Source of the DNA: Streptomyces barringtoniae
GTDB lineage: Bacteria; Actinomycetota; Actinomycetes; Streptomycetales; Streptomycetaceae
Direction of reading: 5' to 3'
NCBI RefSeq assembly: GCF_020819595.1
Contig: NZ_JAJHNP010000007.1
Span: 124,001-188,000 of the forward strand
Length of the DNA: 64,000 bases
The notes below the pieces were generated by a model. That model worked only from the letters and a program-made list of their open reading frames with translations, ran no database searches and had not been told where the DNA came from. This document shows, piece after piece, positions 17,550 to 28,454 of this stretch (the first letter of the stretch is position 1; the number at the start of each line of letters is the position of its first letter). The position numbers and the translations under genes were made by a program.

Positions 17550-18185
17550 CTACCGGAACCGCCGCACCACACCCGGCATCGCGCTGATCAAGACGGTCAG
17601 CGCGACCGCCACCACGACCCCCTCCCACGGCTCCTCGAACAACGACCCACCCAGAACCCCGATGACCTCATACGTGGCCGTCCAGGCCAGACAGGCGGGC
17701 AGATTCCCCCGCGCAAATCGCCTGGACGGCCAGTCAGCCATCAGGCACGCCAACATCACCGGTATGCGCCCCGCAGGAACGAGCCGGGACAACACCAGCA
17801 CGGCAACCCCATGCTCGGCCAACTTCTCCCTGGCCGACGCCAGCCGCGCGTCCGGCGCCCGCGACCGTATCGCCTCCAGCCACCGCGACCCGTTGCGCGA
17901 CCGCATCCCGCGCCGCCCCAGCCAGTACAGCGTCGCATCACCCAGGAACGCCGCCAGTGACGCCGTCACGAACACCAGCGCCAGCGAGAACGGCGCCGTA
18001 CGATGGAACGCCACCACCGCGGCCGAACTCACCAGCGCCCCGGTCGGCACCACCGGCACCAGCGCCCCGATCAGCACCAGCAGGAACAGCGACGGATACC
18101 CGATCGCCTGCTGCGTCGACTCCGGCGGCACGGTCGACGTGGTGGACGCGGCGGCCAGCACCGCCACCGAGGCCGCCCACCTCAC
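17550..18185 (-). CDS. DedA family (SNARE-associated/VTT domain) membrane protein
   Basis: A 211-residue membrane protein with the DedA/VTT pattern: an N-terminal re-entrant segment (LVPVVPTGALVSSAAVVAF), the acidic FLGDATLYWLGRRGM turn, a charged cytosolic helix and the SRLVPAGRIPVMLACLMA motif with its conserved Arg. DedA proteins act in membrane homeostasis, and some are undecaprenyl-phosphate or phospholipid flippases. The GTG start overlaps the stop of the MBL-fold gene upstream (GTGA), so the two form an operon. Confidence 0.85.
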   Translation of the reverse strand: MRWAASVAVLAAASTTSTVPPESTQQAIGYPSLFLLVLIGALVPVVPTGALVSSAAVVAFHRTAPFSLALVFVTASLAAFLGDATLYWLGRRGMRSRNGSRWLEAIRSRAPDARLASAREKLAEHGVAVLVLSRLVPAGRIPVMLACLMADWPSRRFARGNLPACLAWTATYEVIGVLGGSLFEEPWEGVVVAVALTVLISAMPGVVRRFR

Positions 18186-18973
18186 CGCGCGACCTCCAGC
18201 CGCACACTCTCGCCGTGCCCCAGCTTGTGCACCGCCACCCCCGGCGCCGCAACGGCCGCCAGCCGCACGAACTCGTCGCCCGGCGCATGGAACTCGTGGG
18301 GGCGCACCGCGTCCATCCCGATCGGCCAGTACGTGCCGTAGTGCACCGGCACCGCCATCCGCGGCGCCAGCCGCGCCAGCGCCCGCGCCGCCCGTCCGGC
18401 GTCCAGATGCCCCCCACCGAGGTACGGCCCCCAGCCGCCCACCGGCAGCAGCGCCACGTCCACCGGCCCGACCTGCTCGGCCATCGCGTCGAACAGCCCG
18501 GTGTCCCCGGCGAAGTACGTCCGGGCCTCTCCCTCCACGACATAGCCGAGCGCGGGCGAGCGGTGCGGGCCCACCGGCAGCCGCCGGCCGTCGTGCAGCG
18601 CCGGCACCACCCGTACCAGCAGCTCACCGATCGGCACCACGTCCCCGGGCACCACCTCCACGACCCGCAGCCGACGCAGCCGGCGCAGACCGGGCACCGC
18701 GCGTGGTGCGCCCCGGGGCACGAGCAGGCGCGTGCCCGGGGCGAGCTCCGCCAGCGAGGGCAGATGCAGATGGTCGGCATGCAGATGCGAGACCAGCGCC
18801 ACGTCCGCCCGCCGGGCCTCGGCCGGCGGCACGGCACCCCGGCGCCGCCGCAGATGCGCGAGCCGGCGGGCGAACAGCGGATCGGTCAGCACGCGTATGT
18901 TCGCGTCCTGGACGGTGCAGGTGGCGTGACCCCACCAGGTGATCTCCACCGGCACCCTCTTCGCCTCCTTCAC
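18182..18973 (-). CDS. MBL-fold metallohydrolase (UlaG-like)
   Basis: A 263-residue soluble metallo-beta-lactamase-fold protein: ITWWGHATCTVQ at the N-terminus, the metal motif SHLHADHLHLPS, TYFAGDTGLFD and VPVHYGTYWP, the set seen in UlaG-like hydrolases. It is distinct from the NAPE-PLD-like gene to its left. It is the first gene of a two-gene operon with DedA, which hints at a membrane-lipid or cell-envelope substrate (inference). None of the MBL genes in this window looks like PqqB. Confidence 0.85.
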   Translation of the reverse strand: MKEAKRVPVEITWWGHATCTVQDANIRVLTDPLFARRLAHLRRRRGAVPPAEARRADVALVSHLHADHLHLPSLAELAPGTRLLVPRGAPRAVPGLRRLRRLRVVEVVPGDVVPIGELLVRVVPALHDGRRLPVGPHRSPALGYVVEGEARTYFAGDTGLFDAMAEQVGPVDVALLPVGGWGPYLGGGHLDAGRAARALARLAPRMAVPVHYGTYWPIGMDAVRPHEFHAPGDEFVRLAAVAAPGVAVHKLGHGESVRLEVAR

Positions 18974-19039
18974 GCGACTCCCCGAAGCCTACGGGCAGGA
19001 GTAGGGTCTGCGGCGAAACCCGGAGGTGAGGGGGACGCC

Positions 19040-19477
19040 ATGGGACAGCTGCGGGGTACCTCCGACACGCCCGCGCCCGCGCCGGTGCGGGTCATCGCGA
19101 TCGCCAGCCTGACCCCGCTGGAGGAACTGGAAGCGGACCCCTTCCTCGTCGACGCCCGAAGCCAGCACGCCATGTGCGCCCGCTGGGCCGCCGAACGCGG
19201 GTACGTCATCGGCCGGGAACTCCTCGTCGGCGGACTGCGCTTCGACCACGGCGCGCTGTGGGACGGCGTCCGGCCCGGGGTGGACGTGTTCGTCGCGCCC
19301 AGCCTGCGCGTGCTCCGGCGCGCCCTGTCCTCGGTCGAGGCGTTCACCGCCGAGTGCGCGCGCCGGGGCGTGCGTGTGGAGACCGTCGGGCGGGCCGAGC
19401 CGTCGTACGACGCACAGATGAAAGCCCGCGTGCACCGCCGGCTGTCCATGCCGACGGCCGGCTACGACGGCCGCTAG
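19040..19477 (+). CDS. small protein resembling a degenerate serine-recombinase (resolvase) N-domain
   Basis: A 145-residue protein. After a 15-residue tail it follows the order of a resolvase catalytic domain: a beta strand ending in Ser (VRVIAIASLTPLEE), ARSQHAMCARWAAERGY like the Q-x2-x-C-x-x-A-x3-G-Y segment, GVDVFVAPSLRVLRR like the vD-lvv-ldRlgR segment, and AECARRGVRVETVG like the strand following it. The Arg residues that normally surround the active Ser are missing and there is no DNA-binding C-terminus. It may be a domesticated, non-catalytic relative; this family assignment is mine and uncertain. Confidence 0.45.
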   Translation: MGQLRGTSDTPAPAPVRVIAIASLTPLEELEADPFLVDARSQHAMCARWAAERGYVIGRELLVGGLRFDHGALWDGVRPGVDVFVAPSLRVLRRALSSVEAFTAECARRGVRVETVGRAEPSYDAQMKARVHRRLSMPTAGYDGR

Positions 19478-19518
19478 GGTCCGCTGGATTCCGCCAGGTT
19501 CAGCTCCCTGCCGGCCCT

Positions 19519-19911
19519 TCAGCCGCCGACGAGGGCGACGAGCTTGATGAAGACCAGGCCGGGATCGACGGTGAGGTCCACGACCTCGTCGAGATCCTCC
19601 ACCTGGCGATCGCCGGCCAGCACGAAGAACCCGTTGGCGAGGAAGGCGCGCTCGGCGATCTCGGCCTGCCGCTCCCAGTCGATGCGGCGGGGCTCGCGCA
19701 GTCGGTAGCCGTTGAGCTCGACCTCGGCGTCGGCGGGGCGCACGAGGCCGTTGAACCGGTTGCCGGGACGGGCGTTGTACCGGGCGACCTCCTTCTGGAC
19801 CCGGAGTCCGATCAGCTCCCGTACGGTCATCCGGTCCGGCAGCCCGGCGACCTCCCACTCGCCGAGCGGCCTGCCCGTCGCGGTCTCGTCCCGGAACGTC
19901 ACTGTGGCCAT
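19519..19911 (-). CDS. uncharacterised protein encoded with DUF4132
   Basis: A 130-residue soluble protein with alternating beta and helix; recognisable strings are VTFRDETATGRPL, RMTVRELIGLRVQKEVARYN and VFIKLVALVGG. Its ATG overlaps the stop of the DUF4132 gene (ATGA), so the two are co-translated. I do not recognise a named family. Context makes it a partner of the DUF4132 protein, perhaps a small adaptor. Confidence 0.75.
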   Translation of the reverse strand: MATVTFRDETATGRPLGEWEVAGLPDRMTVRELIGLRVQKEVARYNARPGNRFNGLVRPADAEVELNGYRLREPRRIDWERQAEIAERAFLANGFFVLAGDRQVEDLDEVVDLTVDPGLVFIKLVALVGG

Positions 19912-22256
19912 CAGGCACCTCGCTCGATCTGCGTGAGAATGGTCCGGTCGGTGATCTTCGTGTCGGCGGCGAGCAGGAACGCCTTGCTGAGGATCAGGGA
20001 GAGCCGGTCGTCCTCGAACGGAAGGAACACCGTGCCGTCCTTCGGCGGCCGTGCCGGGACGATGCACAGGTAGCTGTCGTCGGGCTCCATCAGGATGTTG
20101 GCCGAGCCCAGGTGGATTCTGTAGGTGCGCAGATCGCCGCGGACGGTCAGGAAGCGGCCGTCGAGCGCGCACCGGTCGGCGATCTTCAGGCGGGGCAGGA
20201 TGCGTTCCAGGGCGTCGCGGCGCGCCTCGGCGCTCTCCGTGAGCGCGCCGAAGGAAGCCCGCTCCCAGTAGGCGCGCCCGGGGCCGCCGTCGGTCCAGTC
20301 GGGGTCGGCGGCGATCGAGGTCACGCCGACGAAGAGATCCACGTCCCGCATCGCCTCGCTGAACACCAGCGGGGGCACGTCGGCGAGCGGGGCCTCCCGC
20401 CAGGCGCCCGCCTCCAGGCGGTCGAAGCGCACCTGGTCGGTCGAGGCGAGTTCCTCGTCGCCCGCCCAGTCGGCCCAGCTGTGGAAGAAGCGGACCCGCC
20501 ACCGCCCGCCCGCGAGGGTGCGCTCGGCCTCGTCGCCGTCCCCGCCGTCCCACGGGCCGAGCAGGTCGCTCTTCCATCCCCGGGCCCGGAACAGGGCGAA
20601 CATCCTGCGGTAGCGGACCAGGTGGGCGGCGAAGCGGTTGGAGTAGACGCGGGTCTGCTCCTCGGCCGGCGTGAGGAGGTAGATCTCGCGGAACGCCTGC
20701 TTGAAGGGCTGCCGTATGCGCTGCTCGGTGAGCAGATCACGCCAGGCCCGTACGGCGTGCGGTTCGGAACGCAGCGGGTGCCACAGCCGTACGGAGGCGT
20801 CGTCGGGCGCGTCGGGAAGGCGCTCCTGCGTCTCGGGCAGCACGGCGTGCCACTCGCCGGGTGCGAGCTCGATCTCCCATATCAGCCGTCGCACCAGGGT
20901 CCCGGCGAGAGGATGCCCGGCCAGTTCGGTGCGCCACCAGCCGTACGGATGAACGGCGTCGACGGTGAAGCCGCCCTCCAACGCGCGTACGAGGGTGACG
21001 AGTTGCGCGTTCACCCGCTTCACCAGGTCGCGCACTTCCTTGACCAGGGCGCTGTGGTCGCGGCGGACCGGGGCCGGGAGGCTGCGCAGCGGGCGGCCGT
21101 CCTTCTCCCAGGTCAGCGTGGCGGACTCGGCGACGGTGACGACGGCCTGGTAGTCGCCTGCCGCACGGCGCAGGACGCCGACCGCCGGCGGGCCGCCGAC
21201 GGATGCGGTCTCGAAGCCCAGTCCCGGCAGCCGCAGTGCCACGTCGGTGCGTTCCGCCAGGGCCGTGTCGACCTTCTTGAGCATCTTGTCGAGCTGCTTG
21301 GGCACGCCGGCGTGCCGGACGGTCCGGCGCACCGTGCGGATCGCGGTCACCAGCTCGGGGGTCGGGAAGTCCTGCGCGGCGCGGACCACCTCGTACAGCA
21401 GGGCCTGCGAGGGGAGCGTCTTCGCCGCGGTCGGGGCGAGGGAGATGCCGGGCAGCAGCCGCTCGAACAGCTCCGGCAGCCAGGGCTCGTCGCGCAGCAG
21501 TGCCACCCGCAGGGCCTGGCCGAGCGTGGTGATCTCACGGTCCGTGAACGCCTTGTCCGCCCGGTAGGGGATCTCGCCGCGCCGGATGGCGTCGGTGCGG
21601 TCGGCCGCCGCCTCCAGCGCACGGCGCGTGAACGCCACGTAGGCGGGGTTGTCCGCCGATCTGCGCCAGGCGTGCGCGTCGGGCGACACGAACCTGTGGT
21701 CCCGGTCGATCCCGGACAGCAGCGTCTGCTCGGCCGGGGGCAGTCCCGCGACGACGGCGATCTCGTCCGCGACGATGGGGCCCACGTCGTGCGAGAGGCG
21801 CTCCACGGCCGTGCGCAGCGTGCCGTCGCCGCCGAGCCGCGCGATCGCGAGGAGCGCGTACGGCTGCCGCGCGGTGTCCTTCTCCAGCCAGAACGCGACC
21901 AGGGCGCGGGCCTGTTCGGACACGTCGGGCAGCGGTCCGGTGCAGCGCTCCAGCACGTCCAGGGCCTGGTTCAGGTTCGCCCACCCGCGCTCCTCGTACT
22001 GCTCGACGAGTACCTCGAACATGCGCCGGCACGCGTCGGGCGTATAGCGCGGCCGCCGTTCCCGGGCCGCGTCCTCGACCGCGAAGCGGACCGCCGCCAT
22101 CCCCCGCGGGGCCGTGGCGTCCACCCGGTGGGCGGCCACCAGCAGGCTGCCGAGCTCCTCGTCGGAGACCTGCGACACATCCGGGCGCGTGTCCCCGTCC
22201 TCGGGGCCGAACTCCGGGTCGGTCAGCGCACGCATCAGCCGTGCCGCGAGCTCCAT
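19911..22256 (-). CDS. DUF4132 domain protein
   Basis: A 781-residue cytosolic protein. The N-terminal 400 residues are helical and repeat-like; the C-terminal part (about 400-780) carries the DUF4132 signature, with RLIWEIELAPGEW, WHPLRSEPHAVRAWRDLL, IRQPFKQAFREIYLLT and NRFAAHLVRYRRMFALFR. DUF4132 proteins occur in actinobacterial and proteobacterial loci beside MoxR ATPases and VWA proteins, some proposed to act in biological conflict. Here a decayed MoxR/VWA locus lies 2.7 kb away on the other strand. Start ATG chosen as annotated by frame; no strong ribosome site is evident. Function unknown. Confidence 0.8.
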   Translation of the reverse strand: MELAARLMRALTDPEFGPEDGDTRPDVSQVSDEELGSLLVAAHRVDATAPRGMAAVRFAVEDAARERRPRYTPDACRRMFEVLVEQYEERGWANLNQALDVLERCTGPLPDVSEQARALVAFWLEKDTARQPYALLAIARLGGDGTLRTAVERLSHDVGPIVADEIAVVAGLPPAEQTLLSGIDRDHRFVSPDAHAWRRSADNPAYVAFTRRALEAAADRTDAIRRGEIPYRADKAFTDREITTLGQALRVALLRDEPWLPELFERLLPGISLAPTAAKTLPSQALLYEVVRAAQDFPTPELVTAIRTVRRTVRHAGVPKQLDKMLKKVDTALAERTDVALRLPGLGFETASVGGPPAVGVLRRAAGDYQAVVTVAESATLTWEKDGRPLRSLPAPVRRDHSALVKEVRDLVKRVNAQLVTLVRALEGGFTVDAVHPYGWWRTELAGHPLAGTLVRRLIWEIELAPGEWHAVLPETQERLPDAPDDASVRLWHPLRSEPHAVRAWRDLLTEQRIRQPFKQAFREIYLLTPAEEQTRVYSNRFAAHLVRYRRMFALFRARGWKSDLLGPWDGGDGDEAERTLAGGRWRVRFFHSWADWAGDEELASTDQVRFDRLEAGAWREAPLADVPPLVFSEAMRDVDLFVGVTSIAADPDWTDGGPGRAYWERASFGALTESAEARRDALERILPRLKIADRCALDGRFLTVRGDLRTYRIHLGSANILMEPDDSYLCIVPARPPKDGTVFLPFEDDRLSLILSKAFLLAADTKITDRTILTQIERGA

Positions 22257-22632
22257 CAGGCACCCCTCTTGATCTGCTCGTGCCCCATGGCCCGCCGCAT
22301 CCCGGGCCGCTGACGCTCCGGTAGGTCGCCGGAACGTCGGACACAGGGGTGGGCGGCGGATCGCGCGCCGTCGGGCGGGGCGGTCCTGCGGGTTGCGGTC
22401 ATCGAGGCGTCGTAGAGCATGCCGGGATGATGGCAGGGGGGTCTGACAACGCGATCAGCCCGGCCCCGGGCGGTCGCCTTCTCGGCGCACCGGCCCTGAT
22501 CGCGGTTCCGGTCCACATGGAGTCGTTGCGGTTCCGTCGGCACCGCCCGCAACCCGTCGAGGAATCCTGGCATCGGGCCCGTGTGACAAGGTGGAGCGAG
22601 GCCCCGGCGTCGAACGGGCCGGGACGTGAGGT
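22257..22632. promoter_or_regulatory. 376-bp divergent intergenic region
   Basis: It separates the leftward DUF4132 operon from the rightward membrane phosphodiesterase-like gene. I see no gene, and no clear operator palindrome. Promoters for both directions are expected. Confidence 0.3.
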
Positions 22633-24813
22633 GTGCGGGGCGTGCGGGGAGTGCGGGGAGTGCGGTGGCGGCGGGTCGCCAGTCAGATCGGTCGGAGCAT
22701 CGCCGTATGGGCGGTCTCCACCCTCACCATGCTGGTCCTCGCCGCACTCCTGCCCGACTTCCGGCTCCAGTCCGCAGACGGCGACAGCGTGACTCGCATC
22801 GCCGTCACCGCCGCCTGCGGCGCGGGAGCCTTCGGTGTGCTGTCGGCCGTGGTGTGGCCGCTCCTGGTCCGCCTCCTGCTGCTCGTACCCGCCCTCGTGC
22901 TGGGCCTGTTGGTCTTCTTCCTCAACGGCTCCCTGCTGCTGCTCGCCCTGCGCGTCAACCCCTCCGGCCGCGGCGAGGCCGCCCCCGAGACCGCCGTCGT
23001 CGTGGCCGCGGTGATGTCCGCCGTCGCCTCCGCCACCGGCGCCGCCCTCGCCGTACGCGACGACGAGACCTACCGGCGCCGCCTGCACCGCCTCGCCGCC
23101 CGCCGCCGCAGATCCGACCCGCCCTGCCCCACCACCCCCGGCCTGCTCCTCGTCCAGCTCGACGGCGTCGGCCACGACGTCCTCAAGGCCGCGGTCCGCA
23201 AGGGGGTGATGCCCACGGTCGCGGGCTGGCTGGAGCCCGGTGACGGCATACGGCCGACCGGCGACGACGTCCCCCGGCCCACCCACCGCCTCACCCCCTG
23301 GCGCACCGACTGGTCCAGCCAGACCGGTGCCAGCCAGCTCGGCATACTCCACGGCAGCACCTTCGACGTGCCCGCCTTCCGCTGGTACGAGAAGGACCGC
23401 GGGGAGGTGATGGTGTGCAACCGCCCGACGAGCGCCGCCGAGTTGCAGCGCCGCGCCATGCGGCACACCGGCGACGGCGGACTGCTCACCGTGGACGGCG
23501 CCAGCCGCGGCAACCTCTTCAGCGGCGGCGCCGGCGAACAGGCCCTCGTGCTGTCCATCGCGGCCCGCCGCCGGGGCCGGGAGAACCGTTCCCGCGCCGG
23601 TTACTTCGCCTACTTCTCCGACCCCGCGAACGCCGTCCGCACCGCCCTGTCCTTCGTCGCCGAGGTGGTCCGCGAGATCGGCCAGTCCACCCGCGCCCGC
23701 CTGCGCGGGCAGCGCCCACGGGTGAGCCGCGGCGGGCTCTACCCGCTCGTCCGCGCCTTCGCCACCGTCGTCGAACGGGACGTCGTCCTCGCCGCGGTGA
23801 TGGGCGACATGCTCGCCGGGCGCACCGCCGTCTACGCCGACCTCGTCGCCTACGACGAGGTCGCCCACCACTCCGGTCCGTGCGGCCGGGACGCCGAGCA
23901 GGTGCTGCGGCGCCTCGACCGCGCCCTCGCCCTGCTGCAGCGGGTCGCCGAGCACGCGCCCCGCCCGTACCGCATCGTCGTCCTGTCCGACCACGGGCAG
24001 AGCCCCGGTGAGACCTTCCGCTCCCGCTACGGGCTCACCCTCGGCGACCTGGTCCGGGCCGGGTGCGGGCTGCACGTGCCGCGCCGGGCGGAGGGCACGC
24101 ACAGCGGTGCCGAGGCCCGTGCCGCCGTCCGGGCCGCACTGCGCCGGCCCGTGGAGGAGAAGGGCGAGCAGCAGCGCCCCGTCCGCCGCTCCGAGCCGAT
24201 CGTGCTGGCCTCCGGCAACCTCGGCCTGGTCTCCTTCCCGGACGTGCCCCACCGCATGACCAAGGAGGAGATCGACGCCCGCCACCCGGCCCTGCTCACC
24301 ACCCTCGCCAACCACCCCGGCATCGGCTTCCTGCTGGTGCGCAGCGCGGAGCACGACGGGGTGGTGCTCGGTGCCCACGGCGCCGAGATCCCGCTGGCCG
24401 GGCTCGACGACCAGCCCGGCCCGCTGGCCCGGTTCGGTCCCGGCGCCGCCGACGCCGTCCGCCGTACCCACTCCTTCCCGCACACCGCCGACATCATGGT
24501 GAACTCCGCCTACGACCCCGCCGACGGCGAGGTGCTCGCCTTCGAGGAGCAGATCGGCTCCCACGGCGGCCTCGGCGGCGCGCAGTCCCACCCGTTCCTG
24601 CTCTCGCCACTGGAGTTGTCCGCACCGGTCGACGGAGTGAAGGAACTGACCGGCGCCGAGCAGGTGCACCAGGTGCTGCGCCGCTGGCTGGGCGAGCTCG
24701 ACGGACCCCAGGTCCCGCTCACCGCCGACACCGGTACCGACGGCACGGGCACCGACGACACCGACACCGATGACAGCGGTACCGACGGCACCGAGGACGA
24801 GCGGGCCGCGTGA
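22633..24813 (+). CDS. membrane protein with alkaline-phosphatase-like/phosphodiesterase domain
   Basis: A 726-residue protein. The N-terminal 140 residues have three or four membrane spans (SIAVWAVSTLTMLVLAALL, AAVVWPLLVRLLLLVPALV region, LGLLVFFLNGSLLLLAL), resembling the small phage-holin/DUF family often fused to it. Residues about 165-700 form an alkaline-phosphatase-superfamily domain: LLVQLDGVGHDVL (metal Asp), WSSQTGASQLGILHG (nucleophile region), VAYDEVAHHSG and VLSDHGQSPGETF. A Thr/Asp-rich tail follows. The start is uncertain because four GTG codons occur within 30 bases; I give the first. Substrate unknown, likely an envelope polymer or lipid. Confidence 0.8.
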   Translation: MRGVRGVRGVRWRRVASQIGRSIAVWAVSTLTMLVLAALLPDFRLQSADGDSVTRIAVTAACGAGAFGVLSAVVWPLLVRLLLLVPALVLGLLVFFLNGSLLLLALRVNPSGRGEAAPETAVVVAAVMSAVASATGAALAVRDDETYRRRLHRLAARRRRSDPPCPTTPGLLLVQLDGVGHDVLKAAVRKGVMPTVAGWLEPGDGIRPTGDDVPRPTHRLTPWRTDWSSQTGASQLGILHGSTFDVPAFRWYEKDRGEVMVCNRPTSAAELQRRAMRHTGDGGLLTVDGASRGNLFSGGAGEQALVLSIAARRRGRENRSRAGYFAYFSDPANAVRTALSFVAEVVREIGQSTRARLRGQRPRVSRGGLYPLVRAFATVVERDVVLAAVMGDMLAGRTAVYADLVAYDEVAHHSGPCGRDAEQVLRRLDRALALLQRVAEHAPRPYRIVVLSDHGQSPGETFRSRYGLTLGDLVRAGCGLHVPRRAEGTHSGAEARAAVRAALRRPVEEKGEQQRPVRRSEPIVLASGNLGLVSFPDVPHRMTKEEIDARHPALLTTLANHPGIGFLLVRSAEHDGVVLGAHGAEIPLAGLDDQPGPLARFGPGAADAVRRTHSFPHTADIMVNSAYDPADGEVLAFEEQIGSHGGLGGAQSHPFLLSPLELSAPVDGVKELTGAEQVHQVLRRWLGELDGPQVPLTADTGTDGTGTDDTDTDDSGTDGTEDERAA

Positions 24814-24899
24814 AGTTCGGCTGCGCCCGACCGGCCGGACACCGACACTCCGCCTTGCAGGCTGCCGTCACCGTCACTCCCGCCCGTGTCCCCGGACTC

Positions 24900-25882
24900 C
24901 TCCTCGGCCTCGCCACCGTCCGGCCCGTGTTCCTCTGGGGCGCCCCACGGCATCGGAAAGTCCTCCCTGGTGCGGGAGTTCGCCGACTCGCCCGGCTTGG
25001 GGTGCGTGAGCCTGCCCGGTACGCAGCTGGCCCCCGAGGAACTGATCGGCGTGCCGCAGATCCACGACGGGCGGTCGGTGTTCTGCCCGCCGACATGGCC
25101 GGCGGCCGCCGGGACTCACTCGACGGTGAGCGGACTCCACAGCGCCCCTGGGACGCGCAACTCGCCCGGTGGTTCGACGAGTTCGCGCCCCACCCGGAAC
25201 CCGTACGGTCCTTCGCCCGCCCCACCCGCTGTCAGGCCTCCACCCCCGGCATCCCGCGCGTGGGCCGCTGGTTTCCGCCCGAGGGGGTCGCGGGCTGCAC
25301 TTTCGGGGTGGTCCTCGACAGCTCCGGCTCGATGAGCCGCACTTTGCTCGGCAGGGTGCTCGGTGCGATCGCCTCCTGCGCCGAGGCCCGGAGCCCGTAC
25401 GGTCCTTCGCCCGCCCCGCCCGCTGTCAGGCCTCCACCCCCGGCATCCCGCGTGCGGGCCGCTGGTTTCCGCCCGAGGGGGGTCGCGGGCTGCACTTTCG
25501 GGGTGGTCCTCGACAGCTCCGGCTCGATGAGCCGCACTTTGCTCGGCAGGGCGCTCGGTGCGATCGCCTCCTGCGCCGAGGCCCGGGACGTGGGGGCCGC
25601 CCGCGTGGTGTTCTGCGACGCGGCCCCGCACGACGCCGGCTATTTCCCGGTCACCGAGATCGCGGGCCGGGTCCCGGGGTGCACGGGCGCGGCGGCACCG
25701 CCCCGCAGCCCGGCGTCGACCTGCTGAACCGGGCCGAGGACTTCCCGCCCGCCGCACCGGTGCCGGTGATCACCGACGGCTGGTGCGACGTGCCGAGGGT
25801 GCGCCGCGAGCACGCCTATCCGATCCCGCGGGGAAGTCACCTCCCGTTCACGCCGCGTGGGCCGGTCTTCAGAGTGAGATGA
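24900..25882 (+). pseudogene. decayed MoxR-type ATPase and VWA protein locus with internal tandem duplication
   Basis: Protein-like fragments lie in different frames. Around 24930-25080 one frame reads GAPHGIGKSSLVREFADSPG with APEELIGVPQI, a Walker A and ATPase piece of MoxR style. From about 25170 on, WFDEFAPHPEPVRSFARP and FGVVLDSSGSMSRTLLGR are a VWA domain with its MIDAS motif DSSGS. The VWA segment is duplicated (a 194-bp period, not a multiple of three), and a further frameshift near 25680 moves the C-terminus (GVDLLNRAEDFPPAAPVPVI) to another frame. No single frame gives an intact protein, so the locus is dead. Confidence 0.75.
25201..25589 (+). repeat. tandem duplication of about 194/195 bp in the VWA remnant
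   Basis: Copy one is 25201-25394 and copy two 25395-25589, differing at only a few bases, one of them an extra G in a G-run (five G versus six). Both copies encode the MIDAS motif. The near identity means the duplication is recent. Confidence 0.85.
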
Positions 25883-25964
25883 GCCCGGATGTGATCGGAT
25901 AGGGGCACGGAACACCCCCGTAACGGGATCTCACGTCACGGGACCCGACGCGAAAGGAATGATC

Positions 25965-26390
25965 GTGGCCACCACGCGCACCGCGCACACCGTCTGGGAA
26001 GGCAACCTGCTCGAGGGCAACGGCGTCGTCACCTTCGACTCCTCCGGCATCGGCGAGCAGCCGGTCACGTGGGCGTCGCGCTCCCAGGACGCGAACGGCA
26101 AGACCAGCCCCGAGGAGCTGATCGCCGGCGCTCACTCCAGCTGCTTCTCCATGGCCCTCTCGCACGCCCTGGCCGGCGCCGGCACCCCGCCCACCAGGCT
26201 CGACACCAAGGCCGACGTGACCTTCCAGCCGGGCGAGGGCATCACCGGCATCCACCTCACCGTGCGCGGCGAGGTGCCGGGCCTGGACGCGGAGGGCTTC
26301 GCCTCGGCCGCCGAGGAGGCCAAGAAGAACTGCCCGGTCAGCCAGGCCCTGGCCGGTACGACGATCACCCTGACGGCCGAGCTGGCCTGA
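25965..26390 (+). CDS. OsmC family peroxidase-type protein
   Basis: A 141-residue OsmC/Ohr-family protein: MATTRTAHTVWEGNLLEG at the N-terminus, TSPEELIAGAHSSCFSMALS with the first redox Cys, and KKNCPVSQALAGT with the second. Such proteins reduce organic hydroperoxides with a thiol partner in the cytosol. I start at the GTG because GAAAGGA lies six bases upstream and the family N-terminus begins here; an ATG at 25959 is an alternative that adds two residues. Probably monocistronic, ending in a strong hairpin. Confidence 0.88.
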   Translation: MATTRTAHTVWEGNLLEGNGVVTFDSSGIGEQPVTWASRSQDANGKTSPEELIAGAHSSCFSMALSHALAGAGTPPTRLDTKADVTFQPGEGITGIHLTVRGEVPGLDAEGFASAAEEAKKNCPVSQALAGTTITLTAELA

Positions 26391-26406
26391 CGCCCGTACG
26401 GCCCCG

Positions 26407-26438
26407 GATGCCGCGTCCCGTTCCTGGGGCGCGGCATC
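26407..26438 (+). terminator. hairpin terminator after the osmC-like gene
   Basis: A 13-bp stem (GATGCCGCGTCCC / GGGGCGCGGCATC with one G-T pair) and a 6-base loop lie 17 bases after the stop. Confidence 0.75.
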
Positions 26439-26527
26439 GCCGTGTGCGGGTACCCGGCCATTGACAGCGTCGCGGGCACGTCCTCTGCTGGGAGTGCGGC
26501 AGGCGCCCGGGCGGAAGGGGACGGACC

Positions 26528-28402
<1,875 letters not shown>

Positions 28403-28454
28403 CGCCTGCCCGGCCGGGGGCGCACGGCGGCAGCCACCAGCGGAGGAAGGGCGG

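Noticed and set aside
16333..18973. MBL-fold genes as a displaced pqqB
   Set aside because: Their motifs match NAPE-PLD and UlaG types, they lie 22 kb away, and one is on the other strand coupled to DedA.
26391..26527. HAIR/CIRCE heat-shock element before dnaK
   Set aside because: No CTTGAGT-N7-ACTCAAG or CIRCE-like inverted repeat is present.
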